Positions 32,362-44,230 of a stretch of DNA of 64,000 nucleotides are shown here, in pieces. The translations under genes were made by a program, and so were the position numbers. The number at the start of each line of letters is the position of its first letter. Positions within the stretch are counted from its first letter, which is position 1. Source of the DNA: Petunia secreta (Eukaryota; Streptophyta; Magnoliopsida; Solanales; Solanaceae); the NCBI GenBank assembly GCA_029990175.1, contig JARKIP010000003.1, positions 4,588,001 to 4,652,000 on the forward strand. The letters are read 5' to 3'. The notes beneath the pieces are model-generated. The model ran no database searches. It had not been told where the DNA came from and saw nothing but the letters and a program-made list of their open reading frames with translations.

Positions 32362-32379
32362 TGGCGCCGTTGCCGGGGA
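32362..32379 (+). other. Primer-binding site of the Athila-like element
   Basis: TGGCGCCGTTGCCGGGGA, six bases after the LTR; close to the complement of plant tRNA-Asp and typical of Athila. Confidence 0.85.
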
Positions 32380-32470
32380 CTAATTTTTGACTGATTCTTT
32401 TTGAACGATTTATTATTTTCTATTCAGGTTTAATTTTTGTTTAGTTTAGTATTGTGTTACTTGTCTTATC

Positions 32471-33460
32471 ATGGCATCTATTAATGAAAATTGGTCGAAT
32501 GATGATTGCTCAAATTTTGAGGATCTCTGTCTACTTTGTGGAGGAACCCACTTGTGGGAAAATTGTCCAACTCTTTCAACCCTGCGAGACTAGTTATGTG
32601 AATTTTCTACCACCTTTGATTGGAATTTTTCTAAATTGTGTGGTGGTCGGTGGAATGATTGTCCTAAGTGTCATGCTCCTTCCCCCAATAATTTTGGTGA
32701 TGATTCTAATGATGTTTGTGAGTTTGACAGGAGCGATAAAGTGCAGGTTGTTAGCGAAACTTGGCTAATGGAGCAAGCCAAACTCTTAGAAGCTTATGGG
32801 GATTTCAGGAGTGAACTTACAAATATGACGAGGCAATTTATGGAAGAAAGGGTTGTGCTCGGGCAAGAGATCGACGAATTTGGCTTGACTATTCACGACT
32901 TGGAGGAGAATTTGAGTGATATGGTTGAGGTGTCTGAAGCTCAATTATCAGTTGTCGTGCTTAGTAGATTTGAGATAGAAGAGCTTAGAAGCCAATTTGA
33001 GGAGCAAAAAGTAGAATTCCTACCACTCGACCAAATATTAGTTGATGATGCCAAGGTTGAGGAAATTACATTAGAGTCAAGTGAAGAAATAGAAAACATC
33101 ATATTTGAGGACTCTAGTGTTTGTGCAAGCGAGGGTGTCAAAAGTAATGCAACTTTAGAATTGAAGCGCATTGGGCCTCATTCCAATCATTTTTCAACAT
33201 TGCGTTTGGATGGTGACATGAAAATTGAGCCACCCGAGCCTATGAAGAAACCAAGGGAGGAGGAACAAGGTGCCTATATTTTAGAGTTTGCGATGCCGAG
33301 GAGACAAAATGACATCGCTCATTTAAAGGCCAAGAAGTGCAAAATGCGACAATGGTTACTTGGTCCTTTTGTATTTTTGCCACCACCCCAATACCATAGT
33401 TGTAAACTTGAGGCAAAGTTGGGAATTCAATTCATTAGTTCAAGGTGGAGGAAAAAGTGA
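32471..33460 (+). pseudogene. Gag-like remnant with Cys/His motif, Athila-like element
   Basis: An ATG at 32471 begins MASINENWSNDDCSNFEDL, followed by a zinc-knuckle-like CLLCGGTHLWENC (CX2CX3HX4C); TAG then stops the frame near 32591. In the frame ending at 33460, a second Cys-rich piece (CGGRWNDCPKCHAP) leads into about 190 residues that are acidic and probably coiled coil (EERVVLGQEIDEFGLTIHDL; FEIEELRSQFEEQKVEFLPL), ending with a basic FISSRWRKK tail. No known catalytic domain was recognised. Related small Athila derivatives often keep such a leader plus coiled coil; whether it makes protein is unknown. At least one stop and one frame change are needed to join the parts. Confidence 0.6.
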
Positions 33461-35489
33461 TGAAGTTGTCCTCGTCGTGCCGCGACGTTAAATCAAGCGC
33501 TTCTTGGGAGGCAACCCAATTTGTTTGCTTTACTTTTATTTATTTTACTATTATTTTTATGGTTGTATATTACTTTGGGTGATTCTTTGGATTGCAGGTT
33601 CATGTAATGTCGAGGCTAAGTGTGGGGTGTCCTCACCCTTGCCTAATGTTGATGACCTGATGAGGGAAGTCTGAGTACCTCATACTATATGAAAGCTTGG
33701 AGGATGCTAGCACCAAGGACTAGAATCTTCAGGGAAGTTTTCTTTACCTTGCGCTTTCTTATTTTTAGCACTGAGGACAGTGCTTAGTTTAAGTGTGGGG
33801 TGGGGAACTACCCTTTATCTATTTTTGAGGTTAGGATGCATGTACCGTAGGTTTTTCTTTTGTCACTTGACTTTATTTTTATTTGTTTCTTGCTTTAATA
33901 TATGAAAAAAAAAATTAGAAAACCAATGAAAAATTCCAAAAAGATTTTCCTTGTAGTTTTATTAGTGGTACATGTCATTCGCCCCGTGGTTTTTCTTATG
34001 GCCTCGGTTCTTTTCTACGGGGAGGCCTTTGAACCGGGTAGTTTTTTTTATTTTTAGGATTAGGATAGTTAGTATAGGTGACCCTAGACGAAAGGAATAG
34101 GTAGAATGCTAGGTGACTTTGATGTGTTTGATACCGATGGACTTGGACTTGATTGCATGTGCTATTTGTGGTGTCCTTGGGTTTTAATTGTGATGCATGC
34201 CTAGGAAAAAATTGGAACGACCCCCTTGAGATGCTTGAGTCCGCTTGCTTGACTTGATTGCTATCCTTTGTGCATGAGTGCTTAAATTTCCACAAGTTGC
34301 ATTCTAGTTGCTTGGTTGAGAGTTGTTGATGGAGCCTTTTTGTGTGGACCATGTGCAAGGTGTGTTGTGAGGCATGTTCTTATTTACTCCATGTTGCATG
34401 TTAATGTCTAGAACTTGCCCCGTGTATGTGCAAAGCGAAATCCTAGGTTTGCTCTAGTTGGGAAATGATACAAGGCATTCTTTTGATTTGCCTACCCTTA
34501 CATATATACCTTGGAAAAAAATTGTTGTTGTGGTTTGAATTGACCCTTTTTGTTGGCACCCACACCCCGAGCCTACCCATTTGTTCTAAATTGTCTCTTT
34601 TGGCCCTTTACTCCTTAAGCACTTTAGTGATATTGTGTGTTATGTTGGAGTTGTGGTTGGAATTGGGAGGTTTTTGAGTGGAGCTAATGAAGGGGAATAA
34701 TTGAAAATTTGTGAAGTAGTGAAAGGCATTGGCAAGGTTGGATGAAATTGAAAATTGAAAAAAAGAGCAAAGTTGAAAAAAATTGTGGAAAAAGAAATAA
34801 AAAGAGAAAAGATATCCATTCCTTGCTAGTGTGTGTTTAAAAGAAATATGCTACTTGTTGAGAAGGTGTATGTGTGATAGTTTGAGATTGGGTGGCTTGA
34901 TGAGAATTGTGCTTAAATTAATTGTGATGTATTAAAGTGCTTAGGGAGGTAGTCACTATTACCATATGTATCCTACCCGCCCCTTAGCCTACATTACGAC
35001 CTTTTTAAAGTCCTAGTTAATCCCGATTGGAGTGAGCCTACATTAGTGGAGTTCTACACTACGGGCAAGCCTATGGTACGTTGTGTGTGACATGTGAACT
35101 TTTCATGAGAGTGAGTGAATTCATTTGTATTGCCCCCGTTCTAGTCATGATATTGGTTTTGTGTGTGATTTTTGGGGGGCACTCTCTTGCTTCATATTGG
35201 TGAGGGCGCATGATTTGCATGAAATAGGTGAAGTTGATGGCTTCTTGGTTGAGTAGATAGGTGTGATTTTGTGGGAGCATGGTTGCAATAAGTTGAGTTT
35301 GTGCATTTGAGCTATTTTGGGATGGTTGTTCTCGTATTTTTGGTTTTGGTAAATTGTTGGCATGGTGTGGATCCATAGTAGTCATGTGTGCATTGGTTCA
35401 ATGGTCGGTATCAACCATAGTCATAGGCAGACCTGTTCTATCTAGGTGGGGAAGTGAGATGTGACTTGCTCGAGGGCGAGCAAGGGTTC
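33461..35489 (+). other. Non-coding 3' interior of the Athila-like element
   Basis: Begins with TCGTCGTGCCGCGACGTTAA and GGGAGGCAACCCAA, a block recurring in Athila 3' regions. AAGTGTGGGGTG-type purine motifs occur near 33619 and 33791 as well as at the LTR boundary. No gene; frames here lack domains. Confidence 0.7.
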
Positions 35490-35502
35490 AAGTGTGGGGT
35501 GG
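35490..35502 (+). other. Polypurine tract of the Athila-like element
   Basis: AAGTGTGGGGTGG abuts the 3' LTR. Confidence 0.75.
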
Positions 35503-36820
35503 TGATGTTTGGCATTTTATGCCTATATTTCCTTAATATTTCCTTACGTTTGAATACTTTATTCGCTCGTTTTATAGCTTGTGACTGTGGTTTTACACTG
35601 ATTTTATGTCGTGCGTGTGTAGGTTGTTACGCAGTGTAATTGGAGCTTTTAGGAGCATGATTGAGCGAGAAAAGATTGGATTTTGATTGAGGATTGGATC
35701 GAGCACACGAAGGCATGATACGGACACGATTTCGGACCAAAGAAGACGAAGATTGGCTGGGCGCCGTGGGCTCCGCGCCGCGCCACCCATAGCGCGCAGG
35801 GGTTGGGCGCGGTTGCCCATGCGCCGCATGCCCAAAGCGGAAGAGTCTGTGGCGTCCTCTGGTTGTCCTCGCGCGTTCCGAGGCGCGGGGCGCCCGTTAT
35901 AGCGCCCCTTGTGTGCGTTTCTACTTCCTATTTCGTCTAGGATTGGGTCTAACTTATTACTAGGTGTTTGTAAACTCTATAAATACTCTTTTACTTAGTT
36001 TTTCATGGGAGTTCAGACCTTTGGAGCAAGTTTTGGAGGAGAGGGGAGGAGCCCTAGATGTCTTCTACACAAGTTCTTTCTCTCTTTCTCTTATTCTTCT
36101 CTTTAATTCTATAGTTTGTTCGTTCTAGGGTTAGAGTAAATACATGAAGGTTGATGTTTGAAAGTTGATTTCTTCCTATTGATTTACCATTACGGATTGT
36201 TTATTCTTTCTTGATCATAATTGTTTGATTATAACGGCCGTATAATTGAACACTATCTACGGTTCTTAGATTGAACTCGACAGAGGGAATTTATGAACGC
36301 AAATAAGAAAGAATAGAACTAGTTTGTGAACCCGGGCATCGGAGAACCAATTCGCGGGTAGGATAGACATATACTTGCTTGCCTATTTAACTCATTACAG
36401 GATCGTTAATGCGTGCACGTGATTCAACCCATAGACATATAGGGATTGGAGTAGCCTGCATAGACCGTGAAGAATCGAAAGGTTTTCACGGGTACAATTA
36501 ACCTGTTAGTTAGCAATCTAGGAAATCAAGAAGTAGAATCAACTGGAAAACTCAACTGGACTGTTTGCAACTCTGACCCTGGACTGTTTCTCCACTATTG
36601 ATAACAACCCATAAATTGCTCTCAAATACTTGATCTCAATTACTTGTTTTAATTATTGCAATTAGTTAGTAAAATCTCAACCATTGGAAAAGATCCCTGA
36701 ATAGTTTATATAAATTGTTTGATAGGATTCAGTCTGAATAGTCCTCGTGGGAACGATACTCGATTTATCACTTTATTACTTGTCGACCACGTATACTTGC
36801 GTGTGCGTTTGGGAGCAACA
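35503..36820 (+). repeat. 3' LTR of the Athila-like element
   Basis: 1,318 bp, ending GGGAGCAACA and followed by TTCAG. Differences from the 5' LTR include C/T changes in the GC block and one missing base near 36385. Confidence 0.93.
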
Positions 36821-36825
36821 TTCAG

Positions 36826-38466
36826 CATATTACAAAGTTCTCTGTAAATTATATGTCCATGTCAGGCTACCCATGATTATATGTAAACATTCACACGTGT
36901 GTGTGGGCGTGTGAATATCCATACACTGATTAATTAGCAATATTAATTGTTGACTTCACCTAAGTAGCCACTTCGACCAATTACTCAGTTCATTTTTCAG
37001 ACGTCACCCAACTAGGCACAAGCTTATAGTCCCAAGGCTCCCTTTATTTTGTATGTGGCATTACACAGCTAAAATCACAGTCCCAACCTCCCAAGGCCTA
37101 ACTTGTTTTAATTAAATTATACTGACCAATTAAAATATATTGTTTTCAGTTTGTATACTCTCAATAAGCAGTGACGTATGTTCAAAATTTAAAGAAGTGA
37201 AAAATAAAAAACTTTCGATGACCAAGTTTATTGTGTATCTTGTTCAATCAAGCGGTTCTGTCACGAACGATTTCAACAATCCATTTCCACCTACAAATCG
37301 TATGAAAAAAATCACTTTTTCAGTTACTTTTAGCAATAAACACACATACTATTACGTAGTTCGAAATACTGGTAGAAAAATTGAATGGGTCGAGATCTAT
37401 AATGAATGCATACTCCTATCACATATTCAAAAAAGAAAAAAGTAATCCTCCCCCGGCAAAAAGTGGTCCGCCAACTGAACTTGCCTTGTTGTGATAGGGG
37501 TACCACCTTTTCATTCCCACCAAGGAGTCGTAGCTTTACTTAGATAGAGCTTGAATTCATATGATGAAAAGAGATTTTTATGAAGTCCTTATAATCATTA
37601 TGCCTAGCATTAAATAGACTGGGTATCAAGATCTCAATGAAGCGCTCAAAAGAGTCAAGAATATCAAGATAAAGAAAAGAGGTCTTCTTTACTTTACTTT
37701 TCTTGATTTTATTCGAAAGGACCCTCTTATTCTCTTGGCCTGGTCTGGTCAGTTGCCACCCGGGCCTCTTTTATTCCAACGAATTTGAATTTGAAAACCA
37801 AAATACCTGTTATAGTTGTAATATTTCATTTTAATTGAATAGTGAATATTCGAGCAAAAAGAAAAAAATTCCATTTTTTGTGAAATTTTTGTAAAAGTAA
37901 ATAAAATATACTTGAAAGAAAGACTAAGGTGTGATAGGTGAGGACTTTGTTTATCACTAACCATCTTTTGTTGTCTTTAAGTATGTCTTTTAGTAATTAA
38001 ATAAAACTTCTTCAATCAGCCCGGTGAACTAATTCTATTGTACTACTAGGGTTCCAAACCTTTCCCTGAGCACTAAAATCTAGTACTATACTCAACTGCT
38101 CGTGTCGCATGACTCATTGAGAACGGGACCCAAGGGAAATACTTGGAAAAAGTATTCACTTTGGCTTCCCTGTTCATTCTGATGAAGCTGGGAACTGCTT
38201 GCTTCAAACTCAATCACACAGTCCGATTGGGCTGCCCTATGCCCGCATTCCTAACCTATTTCTCAATTAATACTTTCGGCAAAATCTCAAAATTGTATCT
38301 TCGTCTATGATATATATAATAATTGTATTTTTTTTAAAGAAAATCACCAACAAGTTCAACCATGACGAAATACAAATTATGGCTATTTATCTAAAATTAT
38401 GTAACAGATGGGTATTTCTTTTAATTTTCATCTTAAAAAGGGGTTCTTTGTCAAAATAGTCCTTTG
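36826..38466. other. Unassigned region with a possible organelle-derived patch
   Basis: No gene recognised; the frame at 37140-37445 has no domain. Two stretches (about 37445-37790 and 38010-38270) have higher GC and a texture like plant mitochondrial DNA (for example CCACCCGGGCCTC), but this is an impression only. The rest is AT-rich. Confidence 0.3.
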
Positions 38467-38474
38467 ATATTTGG

Positions 38475-39243
38475 TAGGGATGTCAAATGGGCGTGTTGGG
38501 TTAAATTATGGCGGGTCAAAAAGGTATAATAAATTAATGAGCGGGTTATTGACCCGCCCAATATTTATTTGGGTTATAATGGGTGGGTCAAGATGGGCTA
38601 AGGAACGGGTCAATGCCCAACCCGCCCAACTTTGACCCACAATTCATACAGTTTACACTTTGGTACAATAATAAATAAGAGCCATTTCTAGAAAACCCAA
38701 GCCCTGATCTTGTTTTCAATGAATATGCTTCAGAAAGGCTATTGATCTCAACAATCTAATGTTAACAGATGCATCACAAGGATCAAATCCAATTAATAAC
38801 TATATGAAGAAATTTAACTTTGTCAGTGCAATACAGAAACAAGTTGAACACCATTACTCTGAATTTTCTATACCCAAAAACAAAGACACCTCAACAGCCA
38901 GTAGGATGTATCTCAAACAACAATATTTTTTGTCTGCTTATACAGGTAATAGCATGAGGTATTAAGGCATCAATATTCTTCATTCTTGCACGCAATATCT
39001 GCAAATTTACAGCCAAAGAGAGTTGTAAATGGGAGTGGCTAACCCAAAAACAAAGGTACCTATAAATTTTTTATTTCTATAAAATGGGTCAGTGAGGAGA
39101 ATTTCATGGACTAACTTTTGGCCCCTAACTTTTATCGATTTATTTGGGCGGGTCAATTAATAGCCAATCATCAGATTAGTTGGGGCCCAACCCCTGAAGT
39201 TCTGGGCGGGTTAAAAACTTTTGGGTCATTATTGACACCTCTA
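38475..39243. mobile_element. hAT-type element (769 bp, TSD ATATTTGG)
   Basis: The ends are TAGGGATGTCAA and, inverted, TAGAGGTGTCAA. The 8-bp direct repeat ATATTTGG flanks it at 38467-38474 and 39244-39251. Subterminal sequence has several GGGCGGGT and ACCCGCCC motifs in both orientations, likely transposase-binding repeats. It has no transposase. Confidence 0.9.
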
Positions 39244-39251
39244 ATATTTGG

Positions 39252-40642
39252 CATCAGGATTTGACCCTTTTATGTTCGCGCTTTTTTCAAATACGTCTAT
39301 ATACACGTCATGTGATCTCAGGCTTAGCTTAACTTCTGCGGCAAACTCTGTTTTCTCCTCGAAAGAGATTGTACGTTCTCTCTTTCTCCCCCTCTTTCCC
39401 TCTCTACATTTCCTCTTTGAAGTTACGAAAACCGTAGCATTTTTTTGAAATCATTCATTTTAGCTTGTACTGGAATCGCATTGGTAAAGTTGTGTAAAAT
39501 TCAGTTGATTTTGAATGTCATGCCTGCTATTTTCCTCCTGATATTACAAAAAACCTAGCTATCTTTTTTTCCCCAAGTGCATTCGTAAAAATTAGTAAAA
39601 TCACTTAATTATCTATATTCCTCTGTTCGCAGCAGCAAATGATTTTCAAAATAAAAGTCCCAATACCCGCACACAGGGGTTCTTAGACCTCCTGTAAGAA
39701 ACAATTCTCTTCACTTTAAGCCACTTTGATGCTTTGGTTGTATTAGAACTAATCCAGTTTCGTATATTTTTATCTTACACACTTTCAGTTGAATGGGTTG
39801 ATGAGGACGAGTTAGGGGTTGTATTGAAAAGATACGTGCGAGAGAGAAGGGTACGGATAAAAAAGCAATTGAACATTAAAACTAAGCGTGTTAAGATACA
39901 CAACAAATCTATTAAGCGACAAATCAGGCTATGATTTAGGACTCAAGAGTAAGGTGAAGAACTCTTGCAAGAACCGCCAAATCTTGATGTTGTGAGGTAA
40001 TCACCTTTATATAATATTATTATTTCAATAAACATCATTTATAAATAACTTTCCCTTTTTATTTTCTTGTAGAAACAACAATGCATTGCTAATGCTGCTG
40101 CAGCAGCAGCTAAAGAACCAATCTTTTTTCTGAAGAAATTGCTAAAGATCAATTTGTTTTGCTAAAAATCCAATATTTTATCTAGAGAAGATAGCCAAAG
40201 AACCAATTTTCACCCTATTACTATTATTATATATTTAAAAGCTTACCAATTAGACAGATCACCCTAAAATTAAGAGTCTTCACGATCGCAAAAGAAAGAA
40301 ATCCACATATTGAAAATAAAAGGAAAACAAACAGATGGCCAGACAAGTTTTAAGAAATCCAAACAAATTAACAGAAACACCAGGTCTCAAGTTCAAATTA
40401 TGTTCGCCTTTCTTTTTAAATGGTGGAGTCCGGCACCGGACCTGCCAACGCGACGGACAGATTCTTGAAGATAGCCAAAGACTGGTGAGGAGTATTTGTT
40501 TTACCCTAGTATTTGTGTGTACGAGAATTGATACATAAAAGATAAAGATGTTTTATTTATTTTATATTTTATTATATTTGAACAATTTATTTATTATTTA
40601 TTTCTAATAAACAAAAAAGGAAAATTCCAGAAGACAATATAA
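39252..40642. other. Unassigned sequence, no gene seen
   Basis: Short frames (39248-39448, 39734-39934, 40335-40538) lack domains. A CTGCTGCAGCAGCAG run lies near 40096-40110, and TTTTATTTATTT-type runs near 40550-40610. No intron-exon structure could be supported. Confidence 0.4.
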
Positions 40643-40689
40643 TATATAAAAGGCAGAATTGGTTGACATCTTCCTGAACTTGTCCAAAA

Positions 40690-41289
40690 AAATCACTCAG
40701 CTCACCTGGTGAAGTTGCCCTAGACCCTTCTTGACAGTTATCATTTAATTGCACACTTTCAGATGCCCCAGACACATTATCAACAGGCCCACTATCAACT
40801 GGTCCACTCCCAACTGGCACACTTTCAGCAGGCCCATTATCAACAGGCCCACTTTCAGCAGGCCCACTTTCAGCAGGCCCATCATCAATAGGCCCACTTT
40901 CAGCAGGCCCATCATCAACATGCCTACTTTCAGCAGGCCCAGGAAGCAAACCAGTTGGTCCATCATCTACAACAATTGGTTCACTAACTACATGCTCAAC
41001 ATAAACATCAAATATATCCCCATGATCTAAGTCTTTCACAAGGTCTTAAAAGTACAAATCAGACCTAATTTAAACAAATTCTTGGGTTGATGAGTCAAAA
41101 TAGAAAAAGGCATCCACATTCTCATAACCCAAATCTTTTGTGTAGAAAAATAGTTCAACCAAAGAAAAGTGGTCTTTATCAATGATAAAACCAAACACAT
41201 CCTTTTCCCTGACATATTTTTGACTCGAATCCACAGTAAATGACCCCCCATGGTGAAATCTAGTTATAATATACTCTGACTCTGCATGT
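40690..41289 (-). pseudogene. MULE transposase N-terminal (PB1-like) domain remnant with PAESGP repeats
   Basis: In the reverse frame, AESEYIITRFHHGGSF is followed by VREKDVFGFIIDKDHFSLVE, then LFFYTKDLGYENVDAFFYF. An F-x-HHGG start followed by a Ser/Asp-Leu-x-Glu segment and a KDLGY motif is the pattern of the PB1-like domain at the N terminus of plant MULE transposases. The expected initiator Met is not in frame, and two stops lie near 41068 and 41048. The open reverse frame 40587-41039 then gives DLDHGDIFDVYVEHVVSEPI and a run of PAESGP/VDNGP repeats, ending at the element's terminal region. It would not make a working transposase. Confidence 0.6.
40780..40945. repeat. Short tandem repeats (GGCCCACTTTCAGCA type)
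   Basis: 15- to 30-bp units built from CAGGCCCACTTTCAG and GGCCCATCATCAA recur about eight times. On the reverse strand they encode the PAESGP and VDDGP repeats of the MULE fragment. Confidence 0.85.
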
Positions 41290-41889
41290 TACACCACGGA
41301 AGCATTAAATTGACAAAACCCCAATTTTTTTTTTAAAAAACCCTAATTTTGCAACTTAATTTCAAAAATACCATCAACTTAAACAATTAAAAATCTTAGA
41401 ACAAGGGAAAAGAGAACTTATTTGTGAAAAGCCCTTATTTCTTGTCCGCGAACACACCGTTGAATTGTTTCTGTAAAATCACCATTGAAAAGCCTACTCC
41501 GTTAAACTGTGCAATATCGTAAAAATTGATAAAATTTAACTCGAAATTTAACGGCTTTTGAAGATTTAAGTAAGGAATTGAAGGGTTCACGATTTGGGTG
41601 GAGAAGGGATCATATCAGATTTTTTTGGGTTGTAAAATGAAAATGGGGTGTAATTTTTTACTTATTGTATTGTTAAATCTGATGTGGAATAAAAAACTGA
41701 CGTGGATGCCATGTTGGACGCGTTTATATATACGCTCCACAACTTTTCAACTCCCACAATATTTTGTGCTTGGATGACACAAATATGAATAGGTACAAGG
41801 AGCTACGAGGTACAGGGAAGGGTTTAGGGTGCTGAGTGACTTTTTTGGACAAGTTCAGGGAGCTGTCAACCAATTCTACCTATATAAAA

Positions 41890-42184
41890 AGAAAAGACAA
41901 TAGATAAGAAATAAAAAAGTTAGGTTATATTTGCTAACACACCCTTCAAGTTCGGTTTTATAGCATAAAGATCTCTTGTGGTCTGTGATAATACACTTTT
42001 TTCTTGATTTATTTATCATCTGTAGATAAGACTACTCATCTAATTACCAATTTGTCTTGTAATTGTACACCTTTCAAATTAGATTTAAAAAAACACCTTT
42101 CTTTCCAATTTTCAATTAGGAATGGTGTCACATAAGGTGCCATTGAGAACATAACTTATTTAATTTTTTACTAGTTTTAGTGTA
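41890..42184. other. AT-rich spacer
   Basis: No gene or terminal repeat recognised between the MULE and the next hAT element. Confidence 0.5.
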
Positions 42185-42192
42185 CGTGCGGT

Positions 42193-44222
42193 TAGAGGTG
42201 TCAATGGTTATTTGCAAACCGATCAAAACAGACCGAATCAAACCATACCAAACCGATTATGAGGTTTTTTTTCTTAAAACCGTAAGTTTTCATTTAAAAT
42301 TATAACCGTACCGAGAATTAGGTTAGGTCTCGAAAAAATACCGAACCGAAGAAAATTATATGAATAAAATATATTTTATATATTAGATATATATGTATGA
42401 ATATATTTTACCTTTGGGCTTGAGCCTTAGGGTGAAGTTAGAAACTTCAAGGTCCAATTGACGATATTAGCACCAATACTATAGTCAAAGTTGAAACTAC
42501 TATGCTTCTATACTGAAGTATATTCGGTAATTATCGATTCCAATCTCCTCTAAATCTAGTTCCCATAAAGTAATAGATTTTTTTTTTATAAAGTTTTTAC
42601 GAGTTGTTTGTGTTGGTCTTATAAAGTTTTTTCGTTTTAGATGAAGGTTCATTTATTTACAGATTTATACCAAGTTATCTCTATAATTTAGTGTAGAACT
42701 GTAGATTATAGTAAAATATCTATTGAAGAAACGAATGAATTGAGTTTGACAATTGAAATAATCTCAATATTTTGTGTCCTCTTATTTTTGTTTATGCATT
42801 TGTACCCTCTCTGAGGATGTAGTCTTGAATCCCTTTTAGGGACCCCTGATGAAATATACAACTAGAGTATGATATCATTATTGGTTTATAATATTCACTT
42901 AGGGCATGTTTGGAAAGTCACCCTGTAATTGGATTTGGGTGTAATTTGCTGTAATTACACAGTTTGGCATGTTTACTTGACCAGTATGTAATTGGGTGTA
43001 ATTGAGGCTATGTAATTACACTCTTCAATTCTTAGGGGGAGCTGAGAATTGATTGTAATTACACCATGTAATTACAGGGTTACTTTTTAATTTCTATTAT
43101 TTTTTTTATTTTAAGTTTATTTTCTTATTCTTTTTTTTTCATTTTAAAATTTTTTATTTTATATTAAATATATAATTTTTTTAACATCATTTCTCTTTTA
43201 TTTTTTTCTTCTTATTTCCTTATCTTTACTTTTCGCTTTCATGTAACCTTTTTCCTTTTTTATTTCTTTCTATTTTTACTTTAAATTTATATTATTTTTG
43301 ACAATATCATATATTTGTTCATTATTTTTTTCTTTCATACCTTTTCTTATCATTTTATGACATTTACTTCTTGCAATTTCTTTTCTTCCTAGGTAATTAC
43401 AACGTTATCTTTTTTTTTCCTTTTTCTTTTTTAATTTCTTGTTTTAAGTATATTATTTTATTTTACATATTTTTCTTTCATTTTTTTTTTCCTCACTTTT
43501 TAAGTATTTTTCTTTTTGTGGTCTCACGTAACTTCTCAAATTTTATTTCTTCGTTATTTTTTTTTATTTTATCTTCTTTATTTCACTTAAATGTGTTACT
43601 AGTCTAATTTTTTTTTTTTTTTGAAACTTTGTCTCTTGATCCTAGAAAGAACGACTATTAATAAAAATGACTTACATTGGGTGATGTCAATAATTTTGAG
43701 TTTCGTTGTTGGATGAGGTTACTATTTTTTATTTTTAAAAAGATCTAACTGTGTAATTACACTTGTGCAACCAAATGGTACGCTTGTAATTACACTGTAA
43801 TTACATGATGCAGACAAACAAGACTTCGTAATTACTCTACTGTGTAATTACTAGGCTGTATAATTACTACTCTAGTAATTACACCAAATCCAATTACGAG
43901 GTGGCTTTCCAAACAGACCCTTAATATATGGAATCAATGCTTTTGTTCGTTAACCTTAACATACAAGTTTTTTAGTGAAAATAATACATTTTTTCAAGAT
44001 TATAGATTTGTATGCAAATATATAATTTTATTTGTAGGTTGTTTTATATTACGTCTAAAAAAACTAAAATTAACCGAACCGTACCGAAACCAAAAAGAAA
44101 CCGAGGTGATTGGGACGATTTCGAAAATTCAAATTTTGGTTACACAAATTAGAATAACTGAAAAATTGGTATGGTACAAAAAATTTTAAATAACCGACCG
44201 AACCGAACCATTGACACCCTTA
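42193..44222. mobile_element. hAT-type element (TSD CGTGCGGT) containing a nested insertion
   Basis: The ends are TAGAGGTGTCAATGG and, inverted, TAAGGGTGTCAATGG. The 8-bp direct repeat CGTGCGGT flanks it at 42185-42192 and 44223-44230. Subterminal AACCGAACC-type motifs occur at both ends. Without the inner element it is about 1.0 kb. It has no transposase; TTGACACC-type ends are shared with the hAT element at 38475. Confidence 0.88.
42902..43920. mobile_element. Tourist-like (PIF/Harbinger) element nested in the hAT element (TSD TTA)
   Basis: The ends are GGGCATGTTTGGAAAG and, inverted, GGGTCTGTTTGGAAAG, with similarity continuing about 45 bp through GTAATTGGATTTGG. TTA flanks it at 42899-42901 and 43921-43923. 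GGGNNTGTTTGG ends with a TTA target are typical of PIF/Harbinger. The centre (about 43080-43625) is extremely T-rich, and the frame at 43371-43607 is an artefact of it. No transposase. Confidence 0.8.
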
Positions 44223-44230
44223 CGTGCGGT

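Larger units (their letters stand above)
31037..36820 (+). mobile_element. Non-autonomous Athila-like LTR retrotransposon (TSD TTCAG)
   Basis: Two LTRs (1,319 and 1,318 bp) differ by eye at about eight sites. The direct repeat TTCAG flanks it at 31032-31036 and 36821-36825. The primer site is of tRNA-Asp type, as in Athila. The interior is only 3.1 kb: one short gag-like region, then a long non-coding part with the block GTGCCGCGACGTTAAATCAA and several AAGTGTGGGGTG motifs known to me from Athila 3' regions. No protease, RT, RNase H or integrase is present, so it must rely on a relative. Low LTR divergence implies recent movement. Confidence 0.92.
40652..41880. mobile_element. MULE carrying a coding fragment (1,229 bp, TSD TATATAAAA)
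   Basis: The ends are GGCAGAATTGGTTGACA and, inverted, GGTAGAATTGGTTGACA. Similarity continues for about 50 bp (CCTGAACTTGTCC and AAAAATCACTCAGC blocks). The 9-bp direct repeat TATATAAAA flanks it at 40643-40651 and 41881-41889, as expected of Mutator-like elements. Inside, on the reverse strand, is a broken N-terminal transposase-type domain plus a repetitive tail. The catalytic transposase domain is absent, so it is non-autonomous. Confidence 0.9.

Noticed and set aside
37140..37445. 101-residue forward frame
   Set aside because: No domain or exon partners; composition matches surrounding non-coding DNA.
43371..43607. Phe-rich 78-residue frame
   Set aside because: Arises from the T-rich centre of the Tourist-like element.
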